From Oegoconia quadripuncta (taxonomy: Eukaryota; Arthropoda; Insecta; Lepidoptera; Autostichidae): a stretch of 64,000 bases of DNA. Where the stretch lies: assembly GCA_949316235.1 (NCBI GenBank), contig OX438747.1:32522601-32586600 (forward strand). Reading direction: 5' to 3'. The notes under the pieces are model-generated. The model saw nothing but the letters and a program-made list of their open reading frames with translations. It was not told the origin of the DNA and ran no database searches. Within the stretch, counting starts at the first letter, position 1. Each line of letters begins with the position of its first letter. Positions 24,501-30,040 of this stretch are shown here, piece by piece. The translations under genes were made by a program, and so were the position numbers.

Positions 24501-27500
24501 CATTTTGTATTGCAGATACTTTGTACAGGGTATTTTGTACATCTCTGCAAACGTTGCAGAGTGGTTATATTGGACCATAATAGCCACGCGCTCTAAGTAC
24601 TTTGCCACAACACACAAACACGTGTCGCGGTATCTTTGAAGACGCCGAAACACATATACATTCACACACACTCACTCATATCTACATTACCACACACGTC
24701 GTAATTTTTAGTGGCATTTGTCATATTTCTGTTGTCATATTTTATTATTATCTTTATTTTATAGGAATAAGTTAATTTTTAAATTCTCATACTATGTACG
24801 CGTTGAAGAGCGGTGTTTTCTAACACAAAATTACCAGAAAACACCACTGTTTAAGCAAACTTGAGAATGAAATAAACTATTTTTTTTATTATTAATAATT
24901 TTGTTAGACCTTATATAATTGCCTTCCCTTACAAATGGGAGTGTAGCCAGAGGACTGCAAAAAAAAACTTACATATCCTTATCTGTGAGGTTAAAATCTC
25001 ACGTGTTCTTATCTGTATTTACAAATACATGAAACGAAATCAAATAAATAAATGCTTGGAGCACCGGAGCTTTATCACTATACAGTATGAGTTTTTTTAA
25101 CGCAAGGAAAAAATAGGGCATATTAGGTAAGTGAAATAGAAGTTATTGGCACAGGTAGTTAATTTTTTTTTCTCAAAACCATCATTGGGGATCTGAATGT
25201 TGGGCAATGAAAGAAACTGATGAAAGTAGAATGCATGTGGCAGAGATGAGAATGCTAAGATGGATGTGTGGTGTGACTAGAATGGATAAGATCAGGAATG
25301 ACAGGAATAGCAGAGGAAGTCTAAAAGTGGCGCCAATAACAGAAAAGCTGAGGAGTATTGCTCCTCAGCTTTTCATGCTAACCTATTGGTTAGCATGGTT
25401 TGGGCACATTATGAGGAGGGATGAACGGCACGTAACAAGACGAGTATTAAGTATGAATGTGGAGGGATACAGAGGTAGAGGAAGACCAAAGAAGGTGTGG
25501 GTAGACTGCGTGAGGAATGATATGTGTGTGAAAGGGGTGAGTACGGAGATGACGGCTGACAGAGGAGAGTGGCAGAGGATGACATGTTGTGCCGACCCCA
25601 CTTAGAGTGGGATAAGGGCAGGAAAATGATGATGATGATCATTGGGGCTCGCGCCAGCCGGAGATTGATGTGCGACTGGCGGGAGTCGTAGGATATCATG
25701 CGAAATTTATTGGGAACTGATATTTTCTCCAAGTTTTATTTAATTTAATGTAATGAAATGATGTAAGTGGAATAGGCTACAAACGCGACCGTCAAATGAC
25801 ACAATGCTTTATTTCATTTAATGGTTTTGAAAAAAACTACCTATGCCAATACGATACCTTCTATTTCACTTACCTAAGGGTGTTACCAGACCAATCGATC
25901 GATTGTCGATCGACGGCATCGGTCAACGTCGATCGAAGTTGATCGACTGGTCTGGTAGCTTTAATTGATCGACAAATACCGTTCGACTAACCAATTGATC
26001 GGTTGCCGTTCGAAGGCACCGGTCGACGTGAACTCGGCGCGGCTGATCAAGCAGCTCGATCGACATCGACTATTCCATTCTACCATCGATCGATGTCGTC
26101 GATCGACTAACGATCGATTGGTCTGATAAAAACTATCGATCGACGTCGATAATTCTATTCTACCATCGATCGATGTCGTCGATCGACTAACGATCGATTG
26201 GTCTGCTAAAAACTGTCGATCGACGTCAATAATTCTATTCTACCATCGATCGATGTCGTCGATCGATTGGTCTGGTAAAAACTATCGATCGACGTCGATA
26301 ATTCTATTCTACCATCGATCGATGTCGTCGATCGACTAACGATCGATTGGTCTGATAAAAACTATCGATCGACGTCGATAATTCTATTCTACCATCGATC
26401 GATGTCGTCGATCGACTAACGATCGATTGGTCTGATAAAAACTATCGATCGACGTCGATAATTCTATTCTACCATCGATCGATGTCGTCGATCGACTAAC
26501 GATCGATTGGTCTGGTAAAAACTATCGATCGACGTCGATAAAACTATTCTACCATCGATCAATGTCGTCGATCGACTAAGGATCGATTGGTCTGGTAACA
26601 CCCTAATATGCCCTATTTTTTCCTTACGTTAAAAAAACTCACCCGGTATAGCGAGGTGACGGTAAGACTGGTCGACGTCTCAGGCAACCCAAGAGCCGAT
26701 ACTAACCTCGCTCAAATGAAATGAATTGAAATTAAATGAAATGAAAATTAAATGAAAATCATTTATTCATGTAGGCAATACAATATGCACTTATGAACGT
26801 CATTTGTTTTTTAAACTACCACTAAAATAGCTCGGAACGCGACCACTACTGAAAAGAGCTAGCGAGAAACTCAGAGGGTTTGTCTCTTTTCAATAAATCA
26901 TTTACAATCAAGAAAGTTTACAACAATTTTATATATCGTGTAGAGGAGCCGTTTAATCCCATGGATTACTTTCATTAATATAGTCTGAAATTTTGTAATA
27001 TCCCTTTTTACATAATTTTTGTTTTACAATAAGTTTAAATTTATTAAGCTGAAGATTCCGTATATCCATGGGAACCTTGTTGTAGAAGCAAAGAATAAGC
27101 ATTGCTATTCTGCGAGGTAATGCAGTTGGCATCCTGGTCATGAATCTGTCCCACCTTCTAAACTAAGGCCCGTATTAATCAACCAATCTCAAAACAAGTC
27201 TTGAGGCTGTATCACCCGAGATGCGTCTTAACAAGTTGACGCTATCTCAAGCTCCGTGCTAATTTATAACCAATTTTGAGGTGTACTCAGCTGAGATCCC
27301 TTCTCAAGTATTCCCCTCAGCGGCGAATGAATGATAGTCTTGAGTTTCGTTTATTAATACATGAAACTCGGCGCACGTCTCAAGTGAGTACTGCTTGAGT
27401 AAGCACGTGCTTTTCAGGTCTCAAGTAAGGTTTATTAATCAACACGTTTACTTGAGACCGATCACAAAATTGTTCTCAATCTTGAGAATGGTTTATTAAG

Positions 27501-28379
27501 ACGGACTAGGACAATATATCAAGCCAATTAGAATGGACAAGTTCAAATAACGTTCAACACAAGTGATAAGAGTACTTTTATATCGTATTCCAAAATATAT
27601 TTACATAAATTATTTGACGACCGATTGGTGTAGTGGATAGTGACCCTATCAGCGAAACCAACGGTTGCGGGTTCGAATCCCGCGACGGGTAAATGTTTGT
27701 ATGATGAATACGAACATTTATTCCCGAGTCTTGGATGTTTATATAAATATTTATGTATGTTTATTCGTTATCTAGTATCCATAGCACAAGCTTTGCTTAG
27801 TTTGGGACTAGATGATTGGTGTAAGTGTCCGAAATATTTATTATTATTATAAATACTTATTTGATAATTATGGGAGAATCAACATAACAGTAACTTTACC
27901 GTCGAAATTGGCAAAGCAAACGAAGTCAGAACTCGGCAACATTATTATTTATTTTATCATTATTTATTTATTTTGTCTTCAAAGTACCAATAGGTACAAC
28001 TTATTCTCGAGTCAAGGTCAAAAATTATGATAACCTAAAGTACCTAAGATTGGTTTATAAATTAACACGGAGCTTGAGATAGCGTCAACTTCTTAAGACG
28101 CCTCTCGGTTGATACAGTCTCAAGACTTGTATTGAGATTGGTTTATTAATACATGCCTTAATCCCCTTGTGAGTGTCCTTGCTTTTATGTAATTTAATTA
28201 TTTGTTCTAGATGGAGAAATGCATCAAGAGCACGATATAAAAAGCCATAAATAAAATTACTGTTATTTATATCCTTTTAAATGTTAGTATTTAATAAAAT
28301 ACATTTAAATTACTCACGTGGCTCCATCCCCGAAACACACGGCAGTGAGCAATAACAAAGTCGATAAGCTTACCGCCAT
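3305..28379 (-). CDS. Gene A: secreted flavin-dependent polyamine (spermine) oxidase-like protein, 484 aa, 8 exons
   Basis: Spliced exons: 28379-28318, 23367-23191, 15789-15577, 11256-11040, 9332-9154, 8447-8180, 6173-6070 and 3539-3305 (stop included). They total 1455 nt, or 484 codons plus stop, with every junction GT-AG and in frame. Residues 1-20 form a hydrophobic signal peptide. The dinucleotide-binding site GAGAAG is at residues 32-37, the acidic end of beta-2 at E55, and GGR at 61-63. WIHG at 80-83 and Lys310 in GCLGKIILVF match the catalytic pocket of the polyamine oxidase family. FAGEA (452-456) and STVHGA (463-468) form the C-terminal FAD site. The family oxidises polyamines using O2 and releases an aldehyde, an amine and H2O2. 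There is no peroxisomal C-terminal signal, so secretion is inferred. The substrate is not determined, and the gene appears intact. Confidence 0.9.
3622..3985. repeat. Foldback element with ~47-bp imperfect arms
   Basis: AACGAAAATAGCTTCGGAC near 3623 is exactly complementary to the segment near 3967-3985. The pairing continues imperfectly through a TTTCTTTTGC block on both sides. The interior is A/T-rich without ORFs. It lies just past the 5' side of gene A exon 8, inside intron 7. Confidence 0.55.
3986..4490. other. Intron 7 of gene A, nothing recognised
   Basis: No coding signal is seen. The 19-bp tract around 4084-4103 (GGCAGAATATTGTGCAGCA) recurs with one change near 62511, so both may be relics of one repeat. 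Confidence 0.4.
4491..4665 (-). mobile_element. Retroposon R fragment
   Basis: Poly-T then GACGCGAGTAAAC and CGCCTGGGGGACGGCGAGA mark the poly(A) end, in minus orientation, of the same GC-rich family as 5908-6059, 28575-28960 and 30264-30372. Confidence 0.6.
4666..4865 (+). repeat. SINE-C, tRNA-derived
   Basis: The head has GATTGGTGTAGTTGATAGT, the B box GGTTCGAATCC, then TGTGATGAATACGAA. It matches the better preserved copy at 27622-27860. Confidence 0.7.
4870..5680. other. Intron 7 of gene A; possible LINE tail
   Basis: Most of the stretch is featureless. At 5210-5327 a segment ends in repeated AAATA units, resembling the 3' tail of a plus-strand non-LTR retrotransposon. The assignment is weak. 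Confidence 0.35.
5681..5765 (-). repeat. tRNA-derived SINE head fragment
   Basis: The minus strand reads TTAGCCGAATGGTTAGGGC then a B-box-like GGATCGATTCTC. No cloverleaf or SINE body was recognised. Confidence 0.4.
5908..6059 (-). mobile_element. Retroposon R fragment abutting exon 7 of gene A
   Basis: Poly-T and GACGCGGGTAAACGC through ACCTGGGAACGCATAAG match the complete copy at 28575-28960. The insertion ends about 10 nt from the 5' splice site at 6069. Confidence 0.7.
6070..6173 (-). CDS. Gene A exon 7
   Basis: This small 104-nt exon (same length in gene B) encodes TDVLPDDVIREKTMQFIRRF then MSANFTIPEPTEVI, with acceptor TTTTCAG and donor GTGAGA. No long ORF marks it; it was found by alignment with gene B and by phase. 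A retroposon fragment ends about 10 nt beyond the donor, and a SINE lies about 60 nt upstream of the acceptor. Confidence 0.85.
6233..6430 (+). repeat. SINE-A, 5'-truncated
   Basis: It runs from ATTTTAAATGTCCGCCTGG to GTGTGATTGAAG with the CCCCCAAATACGATGGGG palindrome. It lies upstream of the acceptor of gene A exon 7. Confidence 0.7.
6475..7880. repeat. Dispersed repeat F interrupted by THAP element copy 2
   Basis: The two halves (6475-6687 and 7567-7880) are rich in GCCAAA/TTTGGC motifs. They match 51478-51960 (inverted) and 52886-53080. The pre-insertion sequence can be read in the 51.9-kb copy. Confidence 0.55.
6688..7566 (+). mobile_element. THAP/P-element-like non-autonomous transposon, copy 2 (879 bp)
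   Basis: It has the same length, termini and THAP exons (7152-7222 and from 7347) as copy 1, with only a few substitutions. The 8-bp duplications ACCTAACC are at 6680-6687 and 7567-7574. Near identity to the other copies points to recent transposition. Confidence 0.85.
7913..8161 (-). repeat. SINE-A with internal deletion
   Basis: Poly-T, then the family body, then CATTGAGCCACGGAGGCGG, the complement of the tRNA-like head. The segment between the body and the head is shortened. It lies about 20 nt downstream of the gene A exon 6 donor. Confidence 0.75.
8180..8447 (-). CDS. Gene A exon 6 (active-site Lys region)
   Basis: It begins after a run of ten T and CAG and encodes LFSPALPQDKVTAIENIAMG then CLGKIILVFDQPWWP, ending with IWSTLAAV and the donor GTATGT. 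Lys310 matches the flavin-proximal lysine of the amine oxidase family. It is 268 nt, against 259 in gene B. A SINE begins about 20 nt past the donor. Confidence 0.88.
8697..9065 (+). repeat. Dispersed repeat, copy 1
   Basis: GACCTTTGCTTTGATTTGAC, AACCTAGCCCGCTCTC and GATGGCCACCGTCCGTATCG recur in direct orientation at 34405-34725. It ends in an A-rich tract with AATAAAG, suggesting a retroposed 3' end. Confidence 0.5.
9154..9332 (-). CDS. Gene A exon 5
   Basis: It is 179 nt, the same as in gene B, running from NKYDNGPGLPTFEIKL to VSLGVLKA with the donor GTACTC. It contains [14 protein letters not shown], the conserved strand before the active-site Lys region. About 80% of residues match gene B by eye, the highest of all exons. 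Confidence 0.9.
9420..9565 (-). repeat. Dispersed repeat pair (partner 14075-14195)
   Basis: The GCGCGACGTAGTAGTGAAAG and GAGATAATATT blocks occur inverted near 14.1 kb. Both are short GC-rich islands, and no ORF or terminal repeats are defined. Confidence 0.45.
9650..10106. mobile_element. MITE M3, right part, containing a foldback
   Basis: GTGAAATAGAAGGTA on the left and TTTACGGTAAAAAAACTCATC on the right are the inner and outer terminal-repeat blocks of M3. The best copy is 25081-26650. The foldback at 9678-9823 is inserted in the left block. Confidence 0.6.
9678..9823. repeat. 46-bp-arm perfect foldback nested in MITE M3
   Basis: Arms 9678-9723 and 9778-9823 are exactly complementary over 46 bp, starting AATGGTGTCGATTCGG, with a 54-nt spacer. 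It interrupts the M3 motif GAAGGTATTGGCA. Confidence 0.8.
10125..10280 (-). repeat. SINE-B, head-truncated
   Basis: The (TTTA)n-like tail, ACACAGCGCCATCTAG and ATACCAGATGGTTGAT match the body of SINE-B. The tRNA-like head is absent. Confidence 0.65.
10281..11039. other. Intron 4 of gene A, nothing recognised
   Basis: The open frames here lack motifs. The one extending through exon 4 continues past the splice donor as intron read-through. Confidence 0.5.
11040..11256 (-). CDS. Gene A exon 4 (substrate domain)
   Basis: It follows a T-rich tract and CAG and encodes ITDYLEEKHPKAF through HQYMSWNTYGYKTFFDILL, ending at the donor GTAAGT in phase 0. It is 217 nt, equal to gene B exon 4. The conserved QYMSW and YGYKT blocks fit the family; the middle is divergent. 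A LINE starts only about 80 nt upstream of its acceptor, in the opposite orientation. Confidence 0.88.
11338..13660 (+). mobile_element. 5'-truncated non-LTR retrotransposon (LINE), CR1/Jockey-type
   Basis: The sequence starts inside the C-terminus of the endonuclease domain (HAPVKRVRVKHNPAPWLNRD) and contains an uninterrupted reverse transcriptase frame. The 3' UTR ends in ATAAAGTGTTAAATAAATAAAA. Its position in intron 3 of gene A, opposite to transcription, is consistent with 5'-truncated target-primed insertion. Intact coding suggests a fairly young copy. Confidence 0.85.
11424..13325 (+). CDS. Reverse transcriptase of the LINE, ORF2 part
   Basis: The 633-aa open frame is unbroken. Visible motifs are a fingers/palm block [18 protein letters not shown], the palm LLDFSSAFNSVD, AGVPQGGVLSPLLFSIF, and the catalytic YADD at residues 350-353. 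A C-terminal thumb and a WLPIRLRR segment typical of CR1/Jockey-like elements follow. The true frame opens upstream of this ATG within the endonuclease. ORF1 and most of the endonuclease are lost, so autonomous movement is unlikely. The clade needs a phylogeny. Confidence 0.85.
   Translation: MAKRDKAKQIYKRYPSDHNLSSFKHLRNRCSRLCRDHKRRYIHDSINNIPPPQIWKFLKTLGIGKSSPADTDSVDLSALNQHFSTPPVRLSANVKSKTLLELLLRPPPQCTSFTFMPVSENDVKKYILSISSSAMGHDNICSRMITLILSELLPVLTYIFNFSLTDSCFPTIWKKAHVIPLPKTSNPNSFSHFRPISILPFLSKVLEHVVHKQLSDFLNSNNLLSTFQSGFRPGHSTVTALLKVTDDIRCALENKRLSILILLDFSSAFNSVDFDILLGILRSLNISDSSIAWFDSYLRGRSQCVRSEEASSDWCDLVAGVPQGGVLSPLLFSIFINTISSVISSQFHLYADDVQLYRHFRVTEVDDAVDSVNKDLSSINNWAESYGLVVNPNKSQALIIGSNYMYNQLQQVVIPPVKFNGLTIEYTTNAKNLGVTFDNNLSWKAHCNEVSKKIHFSLHSLKRLQNFLPLKTKITLAQSLILPILDYADVCMLDANEDVLNKLERLQNLCIRFIYGLRKFDHVSQFRSDLRWLPIRLRRNSHILCVLYNVLFNPSCPNYLRDRFSFLRSPTSLSRSHMSTLLRFHPHTTDFYSFSFTVHAVRLWNSLPTNIRDSQSLPIFKFRVKEHYLGSCQ
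13661..14640. other. Intron 3 of gene A
   Basis: The repeat at 14075-14195 (partner of 9420-9565) is the only recognised feature. The remaining sequence has no coding evidence. Confidence 0.45.
14650..14935 (+). mobile_element. Degenerate RTE-type LINE reverse transcriptase relic
   Basis: Translation with stops reads VLPVMAYRAEM, TLTIWLE and WKFVGHI, echoing the RTE C-terminal region (VLPVMTYGAETWTLT...WAGHV). Several stop codons and shifts mark it as long dead. Confidence 0.55.
15249..15541. mobile_element. MITE with long TIRs plus an extra solo end
   Basis: GGACCCCTATTCTCGCACAC at 15303 and GCGCGAGAATCGGGGCC ending at 15540 are inverted repeats continuing about 70 bp inward (GATAGACATTGG, TCTATCTCTTTCACACTT). 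A second left end at 15249-15302 precedes it, perhaps a nested or tandem remnant. Confidence 0.65.
15577..15789 (-). CDS. Gene A exon 3 (start of substrate domain)
   Basis: It begins at the acceptor TTCTAG and completes Trp80 of WIHG. It continues through VYLNAVEKHINLIPQDY to AEFLTK and the donor GTAAGT. It is 213 nt, against 210 in gene B. This is the least conserved exon between the two paralogues. Confidence 0.88.
15905..16352. repeat. ~450-bp repeat, unoccupied copy
   Basis: It is present inverted at 33542-33995 with high identity, including CACCCACCGGTAAGATGGCG. This copy keeps an uninterrupted run of seven C (GTGCCCCCCCTGA) where the other has THAP element copy 3, so it is a paralogous empty site. 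Confidence 0.75.
16534..16701. repeat. 168-bp foldback
   Basis: The arms 16534-16557 and 16678-16701 are complementary with one mismatch (CATCTGTTTCAAGTTTGCT). Imperfect pairing continues to the centre. It lies about 185 bp from the 3' end of the P-like fossil. Confidence 0.7.
17309..18143 (-). mobile_element. 5'-truncated LINE with RNase H domain, inserted in the P-like fossil
   Basis: ORFs encode an RNase H domain (LELTAISEAL, VVICCDSKSAL, WVLSHIGLRGNEEAD) and a C-terminal zinc-knuckle-like CEVCGTVEDVQYLLVEC. An A-rich tail lies at 17309-17321. The 14-bp duplications AGGTATTCTYGTCT at 17295-17308 and 18144-18157 differ at one base. Jockey/I/R1-type elements carry such RNase H domains; the exact clade is open. 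Confidence 0.8.
20160..20420. repeat. Possible interspersed repeat
   Basis: The TTTGTTGTCCGTCCGTCTGT motif and the following unique-looking block resemble a common lepidopteran retroposon 3' region, recalled from general experience. No second copy was found in this window. Confidence 0.3.
20800..21960. other. Intron 2 of gene A, no gene recognised
   Basis: TGTAATAGATGGCGC near 21270 is complementary to GCGCCATCTATTACA near 16447. These could be the outer ends of the P-like fossil, but no matching target duplication is seen. Confidence 0.35.
21960..22132. repeat. MITE M3 right-end fragment
   Basis: It contains TGCCAATACCTTCTATTTCA and TTTACGGTAAAAAAACTCAT ending CCGGTATA, the right terminal block of M3. 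Confidence 0.65.
22270..22420 (+). repeat. Dispersed repeat shared with 37640-37750
   Basis: GAGGGCACGTTAAATAGTC and ACTGACTGTCAGGTGGC recur with small changes in gene B's last intron. Both copies have the same orientation. Confidence 0.5.
22665..22706. other. Perfect 18-bp stem hairpin
   Basis: CCTGTAGCGCGACAAGGG and its exact complement flank a 6-nt loop TATGGA. The stem is GC-rich in an AT-rich intron. It could form a stable RNA or DNA hairpin; no family was recognised. Confidence 0.7.
22995..23097 (+). mobile_element. LINE 3'-end fragment
   Basis: GGCTGGAAGAGATCTCTAT, GATAAGCTCACCTTTGTA and TGCAATAAAGAAT parallel the 3' UTR end of the LINE at 11338-13660 (GCTGGAAGATATCTCTTTT, TGCAATAAAGTG). 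It is a solo, heavily 5'-truncated copy. Confidence 0.65.
23191..23367 (-). CDS. Gene A exon 2 (FAD/NAD-binding Rossmann fold)
   Basis: The acceptor is CTTGCAG and the donor GTGAGT. It encodes the beta-alpha-beta unit DTIVVGAGAAG and the GGRVRTV segment, ending in VEVGAE plus two bases of Trp80. It is 177 nt, the same as gene B exon 2. It is GC-rich compared with its intron surroundings, as expected for constrained coding sequence. Confidence 0.9.
23781..24547. mobile_element. Non-autonomous hAT element (767 bp)
   Basis: The ends CAGAGGTGTGAC and complementary CAGAGATGTACA resemble hAT termini. The 8-bp duplications CAAACGTT (23773-23780 and 24548-24555) are perfect. The interior is built of degenerate GTATCTTGTATTT-like repeats in opposite orientations and encodes nothing. 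Confidence 0.85.
24184..24224. repeat. 41-bp perfect palindrome inside the hAT element
   Basis: ACATTAAGTTATTTACGAAT, a central A, and its exact complement. A further partial repeat of the arm follows to about 24275. Confidence 0.75.
25191..25637 (+). mobile_element. 5'-truncated RTE-type LINE 3' end with (GAT)n tail
   Basis: The frame from 25207 reads MHVAEMRMLRWMCGVTRMDK, WLAWFGHIMRR and GYRGRGRPKKVWVDC, the C-terminal signature of RTE elements, and ends in a GATGATGAT tail. Perfect 10-bp duplications ATCATTGGGG flank it (25181-25190 and 25638-25647). A short internal duplication near 25349-25390 breaks similarity to the family. Confidence 0.85.
25878..26603. mobile_element. TIR element carrying an 80-bp tandem repeat array
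   Basis: The ends GGGTGTTACCAGACCAATCG and CGATTGGTCTGGTAACACCC are exact inverted repeats flanked by TAA (25875-25877 and 26604-26606). Seven copies of ACCATCGATCRATGTCGTCG occur at 26082, 26162, 26242, 26311, 26391, 26471 and 26551. The period is 80 bp, except one 69-bp unit that has lost ACTAACGATCG. Each unit is rich in palindromic ATCGAT. Confidence 0.85.
26714..27150 (-). mobile_element. LINE 3'-end fragment (family L, same type as 45.9-kb element)
   Basis: The minus frame ends CFYNKVPMDIRNLQLNKFKL and [16 protein letters not shown], matching the C-termini at 48213-48611 and 49836-50068. The 3' end is an A/T-rich repeat. Confidence 0.7.
27177..27507. mobile_element. Harbinger-like MITE H, nearly complete
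   Basis: It is about 330 bp, in the opposite orientation to the copy at 61425-61750. It begins GGCCCGTATTAATCAACC after TAA; the right end is diverged (ACGGAC, TAG). Confidence 0.7.
27622..27860 (+). repeat. SINE-C, tRNA-derived
   Basis: GATTGGTGTAGTGGATAGTG starts the head, the B box is GGTTCGAATCC, and the body has GATGAATACGAACATTTAT and GTATCCATAGCACAAGC, ending in ATT repeats. Confidence 0.75.
28041..28163. repeat. MITE H right-end fragment
   Basis: AGATTGGTTTATAAATTAAC through TTGAGATTGGTTTATTAATA matches the right third of family H. Confidence 0.7.
28318..28379 (-). CDS. Gene A exon 1 (signal peptide)
   Basis: The ATG at 28379 opens a leader of twenty residues, MAVSLSTLLLLTAVCFGDGA, followed by two bases of the next codon and the donor GTGAGT. 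The hydrophobic core is Leu-rich, and cleavage is probably near Gly-Asp-Gly. The start is supported by a TATA box 43 nt upstream and by the equivalent exon of gene B. Confidence 0.85.
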
Positions 28380-28415
28380 TGTACTTGCTAGTGGGCAAGA
28401 TTGTTTGTCACTGAC

Positions 28416-28422
28416 CTTTATA
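28416..28422 (-). promoter_or_regulatory. TATA box of gene A
   Basis: TATAAAG, followed directly by GTCA, lies 43 nt upstream of the start codon. The same heptamer, the following GTCA and the same 43-nt spacing occur in gene B, so it is a conserved core promoter. The transcription start is inferred about 30 nt downstream. Confidence 0.6.
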
Positions 28423-28574
28423 TAGCAGGAGCTATCATAATCAGCTCAGGAGTTACGTTACGGAATTATTTAATAAAAATAGGGTCACCGGGTCATCTGT
28501 CATAGGTACAGAATTAAGGCACTGACCAGACACGATACTTGAGCATTAGCGATTTTGCGACCGCATCGTACCCT

Positions 28575-28960
28575 TTTTTTTTTTTTTTTTTTTTTTTCGG
28601 GGGGAAATACGTTTACGCATTCGACCCGCCGCTGTGGGGCAGCGACGGGGATATGTGGGACTCCCCGCTCCAGATCGGAGCGGGACTACCCACTAAAACC
28701 CCCCGGCGACCTTCCTCGGCAGTAGGGAGGACCTGGGAACGCATAAGCGGCTCCAGGTCCCCCCCCGCCCCGCCTCCCCTCACAAGGGGAGGCCCATTCC
28801 CGGAGGGCGGCTAAACGCCCACCCTCCACGGGGGGCGCTGTCGAGCCTCAAACCGCGATCAGCCGGCGGTATGAGGCGCGACAGGGCCCGATGCGACGAC
28901 ACCCCCCCGGTCGCTCCGGGGGGTGTCATCCTCTCCCGGGTCGCGTCCGGCGGCTACATC
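28575..28960 (-). mobile_element. Retroposon R, complete insertion with 18-bp TSD
   Basis: The 18-bp direct repeats GCGACCGCATCGTACCCT at 28557-28574 and 28961-28978 flank a GC-rich unit with a poly(A) end (poly-T on this strand). It has several hairpin-prone G/C blocks. No tRNA-like head or ORF with recognised domains was found, so it is a 5'-truncated LINE or a SINE. It lies about 200 bp upstream of the gene A start. Confidence 0.85.
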
Positions 28961-28987
28961 GCGACCGCATCGTACCCTATGAAATAA

Positions 28988-29410
28988 TATTGGGTCTTTA
29001 CCTATGAAATTGGAGTTTTTTTTTCTTCGTTAATCATATGTACCAATTCCTGCGATTTTCAAAGCTATATCCGAATTTGGAATTTTTTTATTTGGAAAAC
29101 GGAATATTATTTCAAGGTTTCACATGAAATATTTTTTAATTTCTGGGCTAAAATAAAAAAAAATTGAACAGAGCTCTTTTCATGTGCTTCCCATAATTAT
29201 TTCTTAGATTCGCTGAAACTTTTATAAAGCGGTTATTTTGAAAATTAACGCTGCCTATACTTAACTTAATGTTATCCGATAATACACACAAAGTTTAGCT
29301 AAATTTGAATTGGCCGTTCCCAAAAAAAAAACAAAAAAGTTTGTATGGAGAAAACAGTCTTAATGAAAATCTTCATACAAAACGCCAATTTTATAGGTAA
29401 GGACCTAATA
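28988..29410. mobile_element. MITE with ~32-bp TIRs
   Basis: TATTGGGTCTTTACCTATGA at 28988 and its imperfect complement ending 29410 (ATAGGTAAGGACCTAATA) bound an A/T-rich, non-coding unit. Confidence 0.55.
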
Positions 29411-29642
29411 TATATCTCGTAAACAAGGCCATATCAGGGAAAAACAAGAATCTGAAGCTGTATTTGAATTAGATTCTGATGTTTTAAAATACTGCAAATA
29501 CTCTGGTCATCAACAGAAGTCGATTCACCAAGTAAATCTATACAACTTCCTACATTTCTGGGTTTAGAAACTAGTAGTAACTTGACCTGTGTTGACCCGA
29601 TTTTAATTAAATTTTCACTTTTCTTCAACCATGGTTGGTGGT

Positions 29643-29685
29643 AGGGCATAAGATGGTAGTAGCTACCTAGGCGGACATGTAATAA
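29643..29685 (-). repeat. SINE-A short fragment
   Basis: AAGATGGTAGTAGCTACCTA and GGCGGACAT correspond to a 40-bp stretch of the SINE-A body. Confidence 0.5.
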
Positions 29686-29879
29686 CTCTTTATTGCACAA
29701 TTAACAAAAGCCAGGCACATGAAGAATACAGGTTACAGGATTAATTATGTACCGTGTAACTTGTAACTAACAGCGATCTCTTCAATGCAAACCTTAGGGT
29801 AAAGATACAAGCTATCAGTGCATGAGGTTTGCACTAATAGTAGCATTACGGCTATATTTTTATAGTTGATAATTATTAT

Positions 29880-30040
29880 ATTTTTTTTTTTATATGAGAG
29901 AGCGGCAAACGAGCATGCGGGTCACCTGATGGAAAGCAATCACCGCCGCCCATGGGTCCAACCAACACCAAAAGGGTCACAGATGCGTTGCCGGCCTTTG
30001 TGGAAGGTGTAGGCTCGTTACTTGAAGGTTCCATCCATCC
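29880..30040 (-). repeat. SINE-like interspersed repeat
   Basis: After poly-T come GCAAACGAGCATGCGGGTCA, GCAATCACCGCCGCCCATG and GCCGGCCTTTGTGGAAGG. This combination is common in lepidopteran genomes by general knowledge; there is no second copy here. Confidence 0.5.

Larger units (their letters stand above)
23751..24911. mobile_element. TIR transposon T (TATA target), interrupted by a hAT element
   Basis: The ends AGGTCTAACAAAATTAACCC and AATTTTGTTAGACCT are inverted repeats flanked by TATA (23747-23750 and 24912-24915). The uninterrupted relative is at 41121-41591. The hAT insertion lies near its left end. Confidence 0.7.
25081..26650. mobile_element. MITE M3, complete copy with two nested elements
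   Basis: The left block (GAGTTTTTTTAACGCAAGGA, GGGCATATTAGGTAAGTGAA) is mirrored at the right end (TTACGTTAAAAAAACTCACC). Removing the nested RTE fragment and the satellite-bearing element leaves about 380 bp. Partial copies are at 9650, 21960, 37831 and 44160. Confidence 0.75.

Noticed and set aside
26082..26603. Regular repeats that could look like a CRISPR array
   Set aside because: The units are contiguous 80-bp tandem copies without unique spacers, and they lie inside a TAA-flanked transposon in insect DNA.
27622..27700. tRNA gene in plus orientation
   Set aside because: The acceptor arms do not pair, and the head is followed by the SINE-C body also seen at 4.67 kb.
28539..28814. 91-codon Pro-rich ORF
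   Set aside because: It lies within the GC-rich retroposon R and reads through its poly-T tail (FFFFFF) and hairpin blocks.
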